60,000 nucleotides of DNA, from contig NC_088308.1 in the NCBI RefSeq assembly GCF_910592395.1, positions 22,647,501 through 22,707,500 of the forward strand, in the 5' to 3' direction. This DNA is from Lineus longissimus (lineage: Eukaryota; Nemertea; Pilidiophora; Heteronemertea; Lineidae). This document shows, piece by piece, positions 13,701-24,275 of the stretch. Position numbers and translations under genes: made by a program. Positions within the stretch are counted from its first letter, which is position 1. Every line of letters starts with the position of its first letter. The notes under the pieces are model-generated. The model did not search any database and was not told the origin of the DNA. It saw only the letters and a list, made by a program, of their open reading frames with translations.

Positions 13701-16700
13701 TTAGATACATATTGTTGTTGTATTAGCTTCTCAAATTGGCAAGAAACCAATATAGGCAAAATGTGTGGGTTGGGTGAAATTAACTTATCCCCTGATTAAG
13801 GAAGCAATAAAGGCAACCTAGAGTCAATAAACACGTCAGATGCACGTGTTTAGGGCTGATTGCAGCTTCAAGCTAATACAAGCATTGACTTGTTGGTCTA
13901 CCAGTCTTACAGAAGCTTTGGATTGGTGACCAATCATCAGCTTCAAGATCAACTAGTATACAAATAGTGGATGTTTGGGAGTCCGATATGGAATTTTGAT
14001 GGACGAAGAAATGTCATGGCGGACGAGGCTTGGCGGACGAGGCTTTGCGAGTCCGCCATGACATTTCTTCGTCCAGCAAAATTCCATATTGGACGACCTT
14101 AAACATCCACTATTTGCTATATTATGCAACCAAATGTCTTGGCAAAGAAATCAATCCAAAGGAAAATAATGGATTAAAATAATTAAAATAATTGGATTAA
14201 AACCTTTTAGGATCCGTTACAACATTTTTTTGGATCCGTTACTGCTTTTTTGGATCCGATACGATGTGATGACTTGAAATCACATGATGTGAATCGAGTT
14301 ACGCTATTGGCCAAGAACATTTGGTAGCATGATATATAGTACCGTATACAGCAAGTAGACTCTGTTACTGGACAAGAAATCATTTAAGCGTGGCACGAAC
14401 AAGCAATTTCAATCTCTGCAACCTGTAATTATAATTGCCGCTATGCGAGACAAAAAGATATGTTGATGACAGGTCGCTGCGATAAGCATCCAGTTTAATT
14501 TGGCTTTGTCACGATGCCACCTTCTTTTGTATTTAGCCCTCCATATTCTGGCTTTAACCAACCAAACAATGACACCCGTTTACCATCCATCATACCTCGA
14601 TTGAATACAAATCAGATGTATCGGTAAGTGTGTTTCACACATCATCGATAGACGGGAAAATACAGATTGTGAACAAATCGAATTTTGTCTTGATGATCTC
14701 ATTAGGTTATCCGCGTGCTGTCGAGGAGGTACCCTGGATTTCATCAATCCTGTATCGCTCATGTCAGAATCAGGACAACACACTAATAAAAGAGACACAT
14801 GAATCATTGTCATTGTCATGAATCAGGAATCAGATATCACACTTAATTGGCACCACCACTGGAAGGGATCTCAGATGATATGTGCAGAGGCCAATGTTCT
14901 CACCGCTCTTTGCAAGAAACACGGTGAGATACATGTAGGTCAAGTAGGTCAAGTAGGTCAAGGTCAAAACAGTGCCTCCTCATCAAAAGATGCAGCATTT
15001 ATAACGAAAAAACATGGCAGATATTGAATCGCCCTCCATCACTGCTTCATTAGCCAAACGTGCGTGTTGCCACATTGCTACTTTCTCAATTCATGATCTC
15101 TCATATTTCCGACGTTTTATCACACTTGGCCTCCTCATCGAGAACGCTACAAGTTGCAGGAATCTTGTTGTTGGCAGCTATCAGGGCTGGTCGATTGTTA
15201 AATGGCACGATTCTCCCATTGAATGGTTCGATTGATGGAACCGTGGGTGTGAAATGGGAGATTCCATGAGCCATGATAGCATTAATAGCAATTGATCGTT
15301 CAACATAGGAGGCAGATTTGCTGTTTTCAACGTGGTCTGCCGCATACTGTTAACCAGGAAATAATTGCAACGTTATTGTCAGTCATACGAACAGCGTACT
15401 GGCCCTTTAAGCAAAATAACCAACTCAGCTTGGTTGCATGCTAGGAAACAGTTGCAGCTGCCTTTGTAAAGCAGAGTTAGCAAATGATTAGCACATGATA
15501 GCAACTTCACTGAAAACTAGCATGTGTAAATCACTTCATATAGCTAGTTATCTGCCCAAAATCTCCATTTGACATGCCAGAGAGTACCCCAGGGGCTAGT
15601 GACACGAGGAGGCAGCCTCAAGGGACGAGGGAACTTAAAGCACCATAAAACACCATAATTATCTCTAAATTCCCAATTACAATACTATAAATTATCAGCT
15701 GTAATGAGTAACAATTGAATTATCATTCACAAGATAAATGCATGAGTCAAGTCTGTCATAATGCTATTACGGTAATGAAGAAATATCTTTCATTGATTCA
15801 TTTACAAGCGGTAGTGGAAACAAGACCCACACAGAAAATACGGGATCAGGTGTTCAACCCTAAGCATCGACACAAACAGATTTGTCAAACATCAGCTTTT
15901 GACGTATTGCGCCCAAAATTGTGATCGAGCGCTATTTGAAACTAGCTTTTATTCATTATGTGATGAAGTACCAACATTAAAAGACATATTAGCTGTCCCC
16001 ATCATCAATAACCTAGCAACAGGTACTGCAGACAAAGAGTCTGCCAACAACCACTGTAACCGCGGATGAGTCACCTCCTTATATTTGGACCTTAGTCATC
16101 CAAATAGCGAGACAAGCTACGGGACCTGTGCTATCAGCATGTCTGCCAACAAACGTCACATTGCCGTGCTTGATCATTCTCCCCGAAGAACTGAAGCCAC
16201 CAGAAATGAAGCCCATGAATTATTCATGCTGTGAAACTGATGGCATTTTTTTTATGGCCTGCAACACAGTATGCTTTATCAGAATAATGTATAATCTTAC
16301 GATAGTTCCCTTATCCAAAATAACCAAATTTGACATCTGTTTTGATCAAATTTCATGTAAATCTAGATCAAAGGGTAATTTTCATTCATGGGCCCAATAG
16401 AGACTTAAAATTCCAAATGATATATGTAATTAAGTTCTTATTGTACATTGAAAATTGTGACGATGATCTCGTTTTATTGGCATCTTCACTTCTTCTATAC
16501 TTGTAGGTTGATAACTAGGACACGAAGATGAACCCAGCTTGAAAACCGAACCTAAGATGGATGGTTCGCGCATTAATCGTCGCTATGCCCTATGGATTAT
16601 TTTGATCCTCATCATCGCCAGCTGTCTTGGTCTAAGCTCCGCCGCCGAACCCAAAACGAGAACAGGAGCGATGTTGTCAAGTCACATGTACGTCGAGGAA

Positions 16701-19700
16701 ACACCGGAAATAGTCAACACAACGTCGATGCTGAATTCGCTCTGTCGGTTACACATCAAGAATGACGGTATCATGGAGGATCTTACACATCTGATCATCA
16801 ACAAGAAAAAGAAATTCATCGAGATCAAATTGAAATTTCCTCGGGGTGTCGATTTGGATATCAGAAATTATAGTAAGATCACAGAACTTGATCATTGGTT
16901 CTGGGTAGATAATCACCAGGGGAAGCCACTCCTCGAGTTGGATTTTCGTTTTTATGTCCTGTCGGTTACAAGCCTGTCGATAGATGTCGCAAGCGTTGAC
17001 GCAGACGTCAGGATGGAGCCGCGGAACTGTTTGAATAAGATGCATTTAGCAGAAAAAACACACTTAATTCAGGACATGTTGATGCGGCATATACACCAGA
17101 TCGTTGGCGGTGAGGGCCGAGAGGATACATCCTCGGCGGTCTGTTATTCCCGTCTAGCAACCTATAAACTGATGTTGAGTAAACATTATGTTCAGAAGTT
17201 TTGTTGTGACATCCCGCTATACCAAGGTGCACCCTGGTCATGTGAAGCTATCGTATCGAGCTACACTAATACGTATGTTGTGATTCTGTACATCGTACTT
17301 TTCCTTGTCAGTCCGTTGCTCATAAAGTTTCTCCCGCAAGAGGAAGTTATCTACACCGTTGACGATGATGGTCGTGCACACGAGATGGTCAAATGTAAGG
17401 TTTTATACGGAAGGCAACACAGCACGCTTCCACAGGCGGCGAGGAGAATTAACACAAACAACAACAACAACCTTCCCGGATTCTGCCTTTCAGACAGCAG
17501 AGACAATTATCGCAACGACAACCTTCACAATGGTCAGAAAGATATTGTGGCCCCCGCATGCCGTTCACCTGAACGACCCGCAGATGTAGAATCAGTCTGT
17601 GCCTGCACATCGGGAGTTCCACGTCAGTTCTTGCGCATACATTCACACGAGAGCCAAAATGACTCCATTATGCGTACAAGCATGCTTAGTCAGCAATCCA
17701 GTACGTTCAGCCAATCACTGCAGAGCTTACACGAGACCCTAAAAGCCTTCGAATTCGAAATCTACGACAGCAATGGAAATCCTGAAAAGCTCTGCAATGG
17801 TTTGATAACGAATCACAAAGAAGATGGGAACGAAATCCACCAGCGCATTATTCCGGTCCGACAGATCAGTCAATTCTCTGACCTCACACTGACTACGCAG
17901 GAATCTCAGTCGGGCCAGAATACCCAGCAGCGCGGCACAGAATTACCCATCAGCCTCGAGTTGGAACAGAATGAGGCAAACATCTGCGCAAAAAGATCCG
18001 GATGTCAGTACTCGGCCCTGGACAACACTACACCAATTCGCATCTGCACGCCATTGTACTACATTTTCCTGCTTCATGTTCAGAATGATTGGATCTGCCG
18101 CATACGCCGTATCAACTTTTTCTGGATTCTGTTCCCGATTTTCATCCACGGGATGGTGATCGGTGACATCATGCTGTATCATGACCACATCACACATCTC
18201 TACAACATGGAGCGCAGAATGGGAATAGTTGGAGATTTGGCAGACCTTGAAAACTACGACTACATCTGGTTAGGCGCAATCTTCACGAATCCAGAACTTG
18301 TCATTGGGACGGTGTATCTCTCGATGTACTTTCTCATGACGGTAGTCCTAGTTATTGAGGGCAACTTAGCCAAGCTTCTCAACAAACTCATGGTCCAGGA
18401 TCACTATTTAGGATGCATGAAACTCCCAAAGGAACTCCGGACACCAAAGTCAGAAAATAAAGGCATGCATTTGTTGTATCACAAAATGAAATTCAGGTTA
18501 TGTTTGATCGCTGAGCCGCGATTTTGGGTATTCTGGTTCAAGCAGTTAAGGTTGTCACTCTGGCCTGAGAAGTCAGAAGGGTGCAAGTCGTGCTGCAAGG
18601 CCTTGATCTGTCGACCGATACGATTTTTCACATGTATAGCATCTCTTGCATTGCTTTTTCCTCTGACAAACTTTTTTCCATGGGATATGGTCATAGATTT
18701 CTTCAGTGAGATGAAGGAGACAGACAAATTTGCGCGGAGCTGCCTCCGCAGATACAAGAAAAGACAATACGGAAAAGCATTTCTTTTTCTAACCTGCGCA
18801 GGTATTATCATTCTAGGGCTTCTCTTTGCACTTTTGATTTTCATATATTCTTGTAAAATTGTCTCGCTTTTTATTCTTTACACGATAAAAGGTGTCATCA
18901 AGCATTACATGGAGACATTACCCATCATTTCTATAAAAGTTGTCGCCCTCTATTATCTGCTGAGCACAACGCATAAACTGAAACTGTTTTATAAAGAAGT
19001 CAAGAAACAAATATTTGAACTTTGCGTGGAGGAACAGAAAGAGATGAATGAGAAAGAGAAGGAGTTGAATGCGAAACAAGCACTGCAAGAAGTAAACGAT
19101 CAGGAAGTACAGGAGGATAACAAAATCTTTCTGGTGGCTTACAGAAAAGATGGAATTCCACTCATACCAAAACAACTGTATAACAAGATCTTTGATCGCC
19201 ATTGCCCCCTCAGAGAGCACGAACTCGCAGCCTTAGCAAAACTCATGATGATTGCAATTTTTCTATTCTATGTCGGTTCGATCATAAATATTTATCAAAT
19301 CGGCAATATCTCAAGTCTTGGGCAAGCCATAGCGACGTTCTTTGCCGTGACGCTCCCAAAGTTGTTTGATTTTTTCAGCGGGAAGGATGCCGTTGAAGAC
19401 GACATCCTGAAATATAAGATTAAACACACGATCAGGGAATATGTTGAAACGACTCTCATAAATGGCGATGACGATGATGATAAGAAGGCTGGGGTTGATG
19501 AGACATTGGAGCGGCGGCCCAATGGTACTATCAACAACTGTATGTGCGTACCTGCTACACTGGATAGGGAGACACAAGTATGACAGACACGCAGATGAAG
19601 TGTTTTTGAGATCGCTCTGGCCAAAGGTACTTTTGTCCCTTGTTAGCGTTTATAAAGAATTTTATTGCACGAAGGTGTTGTTTGTGTGAATTTTTCAATT

Positions 19701-22207
19701 CATTTTCAATCAATGTGTTTTCTTAACAAGACTGAAACAGACGTTATGATGTGATTATGTAAATAAAATGTAGGTGTTTTTTGTCAAGTGTGAACTGTGC
19801 CTATCTGGGTTGCCATGGAGGAAGACAAAGTTGTATCAACTTCTGAATATGTTAACTGAGGAGACAGACTCGGTTCATGCATCCACCATTAGTCTACGAG
19901 CTTGGCCATTTCAGTTCATCGACAATCCTAAAGATGGCAACATTGTCGTACTGATGGAAACATTGTTTAGACAACCGACAAGATGGAAACTTTGTGTAGG
20001 CAATGTCTCCCAAAATACCCTCAGGTGGATATGGCTTTTTTCACCTAAGTTTTTGCAGCAACTGTTTGTATATTGTTGGTATATCACGGATGTCTTGATT
20101 AAAGTCTATGGGAATTTGAAAAAATGTAAAAATGGAATAAAATTTCGTGAAATTGTAAAATACATGTACATGTACTTGTGTTTATTTGTACGATTTAGCA
20201 CCTCACCCAAAGAAACCTGCTAAAAGCGAGTTGAACTCAAGGGAGCTGACCTCGATTAGATTCTGTGCAAGAGAGAAGATTCGCTACAACATGGTTTGAT
20301 CATGCTTACTCCTTTTAAGTGACAGGTGGCATTCATGACTTTCATGCCCTTTGATAATGTTGATGAGGACAACGTCAGTCCTATGAAGGGAAAGTGCAAG
20401 ACCATTTTGCAAAATCGCAAAAATCAATTTCAGAGAAGGCAGATGTTTTTATATCGATAGCCTTTGAATTCCGTTTTTGGTAACCTCAGAGCAGAATAAT
20501 ATAAGACTCCTACCTTCTTTGTGTTTGCATACTGGTTCGTTCTTATGTAGCAACCGGTCAGATATCGCAGCACTTCAATCTCTCCTGCCAAGCTCGCTGC
20601 ACGAGGGTCAGATACGGAGGGATCTCCGGTCTTGATGACACATTCTCCCGGGCTGCTCAACATCAGGCGCTCAAACACTGCCTACAAGTGGAATGACGTT
20701 TTGACAATCCATGTCCAAGTACAAGGGTATAAGTAGTCACCAAAAAGTGTGTTTTTGACCATGATTTTGGTCAAATTCAAAAGGTGCCAAGAGTCAAGAC
20801 CGAAATAGTCGTAGGGCTCTCAATTGCACTTAATACACACCGTTTAACAGTGTGTCCACCTAAACTAGGGGGCTACTGCAGACAGGACACAAAGGTGTAA
20901 CATGCACCATTGATGTCCTAGACATCAGATTACCAAAGAGAGAAAGAGACACACAGCCAAGTTGCTAGGTTCATCTACCAAGAGCTGATGACAGCTTGTG
21001 TAATATTTTGCAAGACATTCACATTTTAAAAGGGAACTGATCACACTCAAATCCCCATCACTCCCCTCAAATCATTCTTTGGAAAACCGTTGTTATCACA
21101 CCCCATGAAAATACACTGTCCTTATTTTTAATCTATGGAGAGTGAGTCAGTTCTTCAAAGCCAACTTGAGAGGGAAAAACAGCTCAAATGTGAAAGCCTG
21201 TTAACATAGCCTTTCCATTTTCCCTACCTGACCAAGTGAATCAAAATCCAGCCATGTTTGCTGGTCCAGCATGTCATAGAGTTCAGAGAGAAAGACACAT
21301 CGAGATGGTCTTCCAGAGTGGCAGTCTGCTTCTGAAAGGACAAGAAGTTACATATTTTCCTCTCCTACAAGACCAAATGTGACCGGTAACGGCAAAACCA
21401 GGCGCATGTTGCTTGGAGCTTGTCAGGTTCATCCTGAGATTCGGCTTTTTCACTCCTTCGTCTCATTTTTTCTACCGCTACAATATCGAGAGGCCGAGTA
21501 TATTGAAAACAACTGGTGCCAGGATGTGGCATTGTTGTCTGCCTTTTGTGAAATCTGAGTACATCAATTTCTTCCATTATCTCCTGGTGTCTTTTAGGCT
21601 CATCTCGTCTTGGTTGTTCTTGTGACGGGTCGCATATAGTGACTGCAACAGCCATTCAACTGAAGCTGACCTATTCATACCTTTGTCCAAAGTAATCAGA
21701 AATATTTTCTGAAGCATCAGATCTGTCTCCGACTTCGCTTGTGCCAACTTTTTGATGTCTTCCTCCGGATTTTGTTTTGGTGATTTGGGAATCGGCAGGC
21801 TGCTTATTTCATCACTTGGCTCTGGAGACATAACTGCAGACAGTTTAGTAGAAAACTTTGGATACTAAAACTATAAAACCTACACTATATCAAACAATGA
21901 CTATTTATTTTAAAGGGAAATCTTGTAAACATTTAGCGCGGTGGCCTGAATGAATGAATGGGTTTGACCCAATATGGGGTCAAATGTAACTAGTTCTCAT
22001 GCACTGCATTACATGCACTACTTGAAATTTCCCTTTCTGGGAATTGTCCCGTCTGTAGTTTTAAAAGGAGATTCTGAAAGCTTCATATCTGAAAGCACAG
22101 TTATTCTTACCTGGAGCAGCTGTTTTGTTGAGGGAAAAATCCTGAGCTTGTGCAACACTCGTAAAGAGTGCCGCAAACGGGTTAGTGGAAAGGTCACGGT
22201 TATTCAT
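1248..22207 (-). CDS. UBE4A: Ubiquitin conjugation factor E4 A (U-box E3/E4 ubiquitin ligase), 17 coding exons
   Basis: U-box ubiquitin ligases of this family bind an E2 and extend ubiquitin chains on substrates. I joined coding exons, in transcript order, at 22207-22111, 21833-21681, 21331-21228, 20681-20514, 6697-6565, 6005-5794, 5587-5402, 5276-5159, 4855-4637, 4526-4269, 4027-3771, 3479-3325, 3177-2985, 2864-2751, 2638-2135, 1740-1589 and 1365-1248. Every junction has GT/AG on the minus strand and a matching phase. The total is 3141 nt, 1046 residues plus stop, close to the vertebrate length of about 1066. The start ATG opens a peptide with the family NPFAALF motif at residues 9-15. The middle is the Ufd2-type core and the C-terminus is a U-box. 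Diagnostic UBE4A strings include [38 protein letters not shown] and [13 protein letters not shown]. An acceptor lies 12 nt upstream of the ATG (revcomp of 22220-22222), so a 5' UTR exon is expected further upstream; I did not find it. Confidence 0.96.
2135..6697 (-). CDS. UBE4A: UBE4A core (Ufd2-type helical domain), coding exons 5-15
   Basis: Eleven exons separated by short introns (roughly 95-560 bp) encode the alpha-helical Ufd2 core, residues about 175-957. This core positions the U-box and in the family mediates partner binding. Recognisable segments in order are [20 protein letters not shown], the [12 protein letters not shown] helix, [96 protein letters not shown] and [19 protein letters not shown]. 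Most exon ends are phase 0 or 1 and all are mutually compatible. The 504-nt exon 2135-2638 is the longest in the gene. No frameshift or missing block is visible against the vertebrate architecture. Confidence 0.94.
3503..3560. mobile_element. Family A MITE fragment
   Basis: TACAGTAGAACCTATGTTAG followed by GTGGACACCTC matches the left end of the element at 1044-1208. The right end is not recognisable. It lies in the UBE4A intron between exons 3479-3325 and 4027-3771. Confidence 0.5.
6698..16506. other. UBE4A intron 4, proximal part (noncoding)
   Basis: About 9.8 kb between UBE4A coding exon 5 and the nested gene. Only short scattered frames are present, with no domain I recognise and no UBE4A-like exon; the flanking exons join directly in phase. 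It is AT-rich and includes a strong foldback element at 13957-14121 and a short GTCAAGTAG repeat near 14940. Confidence 0.6.
13957..14121. mobile_element. Foldback (long inverted repeat) MITE-like element
   Basis: The left arm begins with CAAATAGTGGATGTTT (from 13961) and continues through GTCCGATATGGAATTTTG, GACGAAGAAATGTCATGGCG and GACGAG. The right arm is its reverse complement, ending AAACATCCACTATTTG. The arms are about 70 bp with few mismatches and a short loop containing a repeated GGCGGACGAGGCTT. It has no coding capacity. This is the form of a non-autonomous foldback or MITE element inside UBE4A intron 4. Confidence 0.8.
16507..16556 (+). promoter_or_regulatory. Leader of the nested gene with a 5-codon upstream ORF and a probable 5' UTR splice acceptor
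   Basis: A pyrimidine-rich tract ending in TTGTAG (16501-16506) looks like a splice acceptor, so the transcript may have a non-coding first exon upstream. An out-of-frame ATG at 16528 opens a minimal uORF (ATG AAC CCA GCT TGA, ending 16542), which stops 14 nt before the main ATG. Short uORFs of this kind can dampen translation. That role is inferred. Confidence 0.45.
16557..19583 (+). CDS. Intronless multi-pass membrane protein of unrecognised family, nested in a UBE4A intron
   Basis: One uninterrupted frame of 1008 codons, on the strand opposite its host gene. I place the start at the first in-frame ATG (16557); the frame also stays open back to a TTG at 16539, and TAA closes it a few codons further upstream. 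Residues about 1-30 are a signal peptide (basic RINRRY, then a run of Leu/Ile). About 200 extracellular residues follow, with six cysteines and NTT and NYS glycosylation sequons. Hydrophobic segments lie near 238-260, 518-541, 579-603, 686-708, 742-780 (long enough for two passes), 787-806 and 891-940. A polar region of about 250 residues separates the first two, and a charged, possibly coiled-coil stretch (about 824-856, rich in Glu/Lys) precedes the last. The C-terminus is acidic (GDDDDDKK). Length, hydrophobicity and lack of stops make it a real gene. I do not recognise the family and assign no function; channel, transporter or receptor would all be guesses. Confidence 0.85.
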   Translation: MDGSRINRRYALWIILILIIASCLGLSSAAEPKTRTGAMLSSHMYVEETPEIVNTTSMLNSLCRLHIKNDGIMEDLTHLIINKKKKFIEIKLKFPRGVDLDIRNYSKITELDHWFWVDNHQGKPLLELDFRFYVLSVTSLSIDVASVDADVRMEPRNCLNKMHLAEKTHLIQDMLMRHIHQIVGGEGREDTSSAVCYSRLATYKLMLSKHYVQKFCCDIPLYQGAPWSCEAIVSSYTNTYVVILYIVLFLVSPLLIKFLPQEEVIYTVDDDGRAHEMVKCKVLYGRQHSTLPQAARRINTNNNNNLPGFCLSDSRDNYRNDNLHNGQKDIVAPACRSPERPADVESVCACTSGVPRQFLRIHSHESQNDSIMRTSMLSQQSSTFSQSLQSLHETLKAFEFEIYDSNGNPEKLCNGLITNHKEDGNEIHQRIIPVRQISQFSDLTLTTQESQSGQNTQQRGTELPISLELEQNEANICAKRSGCQYSALDNTTPIRICTPLYYIFLLHVQNDWICRIRRINFFWILFPIFIHGMVIGDIMLYHDHITHLYNMERRMGIVGDLADLENYDYIWLGAIFTNPELVIGTVYLSMYFLMTVVLVIEGNLAKLLNKLMVQDHYLGCMKLPKELRTPKSENKGMHLLYHKMKFRLCLIAEPRFWVFWFKQLRLSLWPEKSEGCKSCCKALICRPIRFFTCIASLALLFPLTNFFPWDMVIDFFSEMKETDKFARSCLRRYKKRQYGKAFLFLTCAGIIILGLLFALLIFIYSCKIVSLFILYTIKGVIKHYMETLPIISIKVVALYYLLSTTHKLKLFYKEVKKQIFELCVEEQKEMNEKEKELNAKQALQEVNDQEVQEDNKIFLVAYRKDGIPLIPKQLYNKIFDRHCPLREHELAALAKLMMIAIFLFYVGSIINIYQIGNISSLGQAIATFFAVTLPKLFDFFSGKDAVEDDILKYKIKHTIREYVETTLINGDDDDDKKAGVDETLERRPNGTINNCMCVPATLDRETQV
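19762..19767 (+). terminator. Polyadenylation signal of the nested gene
   Basis: AATAAA lies 179 nt after the TGA of the nested membrane-protein gene, in AT-rich sequence. It gives a short 3' UTR that stays inside the UBE4A intron. Confidence 0.6.
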
Positions 22208-22219
22208 TTTGAAAAAAAT
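20514..22219 (-). CDS. UBE4A: UBE4A N-terminal coding exons 1-4
   Basis: These four exons are separated from the rest of the gene by a 13.8-kb intron, so they are easily missed. Exon 22207-22111 starts the protein with [15 protein letters not shown]. Exon 21833-21681 has a low-complexity acidic stretch and then [13 protein letters not shown]. Exon 21331-21228 has [16 protein letters not shown] and QTWLDFDSL. Exon 20681-20514 has [12 protein letters not shown] and [17 protein letters not shown]. All four align in order with the UBE4A N-terminus. The last ends in phase 0 (ACA AAG AAG) and joins the GCC TCC of exon 5 at 6697. The first exon's acceptor at 22220-22222 leaves a 12-nt leader before the ATG. 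Confidence 0.93.
20731..20790. repeat. Dispersed repeat, copy 1 (second copy near 27484)
   Basis: GTCACCAAAAAGTGTGTTTT, then a tract with GATTTTGGTCAAA, resembles 27484-27540 (GTCACCAAAAAATGTGTGTT, then GATTTTGTCCAAA). It lies in the UBE4A intron between exons 3 and 4. Only the pair supports it. Confidence 0.4.
21484..21545. repeat. Dispersed repeat, copy 1 (second copy near 57611)
   Basis: GAGAGGCCGAGTATATTGAA followed by ACAACTGGTGCCAGGATG is similar to GAGAGGGGAAGTATATTGAA and ATAACTGGTGCAAGGATG at 57611-57655. One copy is in a UBE4A intron and one in a SYT17 intron, which suggests an old interspersed element. Confidence 0.45.
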
Positions 22220-23627
22220 CTGAAACAGAAAATGGTCTTACATTTCGATTGTAACCTAGATGCAATGAAGTCATTTTTTCTAGCACTCGGTAGGAATAGG
22301 AGGGTGGCAGGGTTGTTCCTAACCTTTTGTAGTGTAGCCTCCTGTGTGGAGTAGCTATAGGCCTATAAAGCCCAGTAAATGTTCAAAGTGTCAGTTGACA
22401 TCCAAAATATACAAGAATTAAAAAAACAAGTGCACCAACTGAGGGAGCATGTCAAAATGATAATGAAGCCACATTTTTTTGTCTTTCTAGGGGGGCGGAG
22501 GTCCTACAGTCAAAGTCAAGAATGACCTCTGTCCTGCTTCGTGTCAGTGACGCGCAACTACGAGCAAATTGCACACCAATGACGCACCAGTGATGCGCTT
22601 ATCTCTCAATGTCCTGCGTATATTACAGGTGACCTAAGCGCTGGCATGATGATCGCTGATAACACGTCTTACAGGATGTCAATTGTGTGATTTGGACTGT
22701 ACAGGATTTCTGCTCTAGAGGAAAGTGGTGAATGGTGGTAGCCTAGGTTACCGTCGTTTTACTGAGTCTGGCGAAATATGACGAGTCGATCGAGACTCTG
22801 CACTGGCCACTTAACTCACTGGTCTGGTGGTTACTCACTCACTGCCACGGCACAGTGCCACTGGTAGCACTCTAATATAGGCCTATCTGTCTAGTGAAAC
22901 AGACTAACGTTCTAATGGGCAAATGAAATCATGAAATAACCTTCAAATGAATCAATAGACCCGATATTCTTGTTACATGCAAAATGTTTGGGATGAGTAT
23001 GGTACTTGCATATTTCCCCATCACGAAATATATTTTTTCTTCTTCTGAAAAACCTTGCAAATCTAATAAATAACGCAAGTTTCTGGCATCTGATTAGTAT
23101 TTTAATGAGCTAGTTATATCCATCCATAACCAAGTTACCCTACTGAATATTTTTATCACCTATAAGAGGTTAAAATATTGAATAAAATGTACTTTTTTGA
23201 AATAAATTTCATGTTCTGTCAATTACATTATAACCACTGCTAGATGTCGCTCTCTACATCCGGTTCGAAATTTCCAGGACAAATTATTTTGGGCCTCAAA
23301 TTTCATGATCTAGTCATTCGATTTCTCCACGAAACTGTGTCTTCCACTAGAGATCACAAGAGAGGATTTCCTGCTAACTATCTGCTTTCCAAAGTAATGC
23401 AGTACTTTTGAAATCCACACAACAAAGGCCTACTTCTTGGCCCCGGTGTAACATCTGTGGTTGTTTCCCATGTGTCAGTGTTTCCAAACAATAGGCAGCT
23501 AGAGAGACCACGACTTTTCAATAGGGGGGATACACAGAAAAACTTGTCAATCTATTTTTGAGCGTTCCCAAACAATGAGGGGAAACACTCAAAAACAGAA
23601 ACACTCAAAAACATTACACCGGTCGTG

Positions 23628-23735
23628 GGCCGGGCTGGGCCCGGCCCTGGGCTGAGCCTGCCCCGCCCCTGCCCTTGTCCTGGGCCTGGCCTGACTGCCC
23701 TGCCCCTGGAGAGCCTTCCCTGGAGAGCCTGCAAC
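23628..23735. other. GC-rich low-complexity patch
   Basis: A run of about 100 bp made of GGGCC, CTGGGCC, CCCTGCCCCTG and GGAGAGCCT words, sharply richer in G+C than its surroundings and including a duplicated CCCTGGAGAGCCT. It lies roughly 1 kb upstream of the PCYT2 start. It could be a promoter element or a decayed tandem repeat. Confidence 0.5.
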
Positions 23736-24200
23736 TGTAGAAGTTTTAGTTTGTGTCTGTCGACATTGAGGCCACAGCGACATTGAGTGTGTCGGTGTCA
23801 CATGGTCAGTGATTCTGATTGATCACGTCCGACAGAGTGTCAGTGTCAGTGTCACTCAATCACTGTGATTTTATCATAGACAATATGACACTTCGGTCCT
23901 GACTATGATGATGGTACGGTTTGCGCATAACTGACCAATCAACTAACACCAACAGAGTCAATAAATGACATCAATCGTGCATTATCTGGTGCACAAGGCA
24001 GTGTTTCTTGAAGGAGATATGCGTTTATGTCTTTTTTTATGTGCCAACTGTGCCGTGACTGAAGTTCTGAAGTGCAGTGCTTAGCGTGAGGGACGAGGCC
24101 GGTCCACTGTATCCAGAGTGTAGGAATTGGGAGTATAAGTTGAAGGAAATAAGTTGCCAAATTGAAGCAGATCTGCAGGAATAAGAAGATGAATTCTGCC

Positions 24201-24275
24201 GCTGTTACACTGCAGCTATTACACTGCAGCTGTTACACTGCAGCTGTTACACTGCAGCTATTACACTGCAGCTGC
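24201..24275. repeat. 15-bp tandem repeat, about 5 copies
   Basis: Unit GCTGTTACACTGCAG, alternating with the variant GCTATTACACTGCAG. The copies abut and lie about 410 bp upstream of the PCYT2 ATG, probably in the promoter or 5' leader region. Confidence 0.85.

Noticed and set aside
16539-16556. Upstream TTG as start of the nested gene
   Set aside because: A eukaryotic message is expected to use the ATG at 16557. The extra six codons precede a good signal peptide and add nothing.
18479-19624. Minus-strand frames over the nested gene
   Set aside because: Shadows of the 1008-codon frame with no independent features.
1248-22207. UBE4B instead of UBE4A
   Set aside because: The N-terminal NPFAALF, IFLITLD and [18 protein letters not shown] segments match UBE4A, and the length is about 1046 rather than the roughly 1170-1300 of UBE4B.
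23552-23801. Pro/Gly/Arg-rich minus-strand protein
   Set aside because: The composition simply reflects the GC-rich low-complexity patch; there are no splice or similarity signals.
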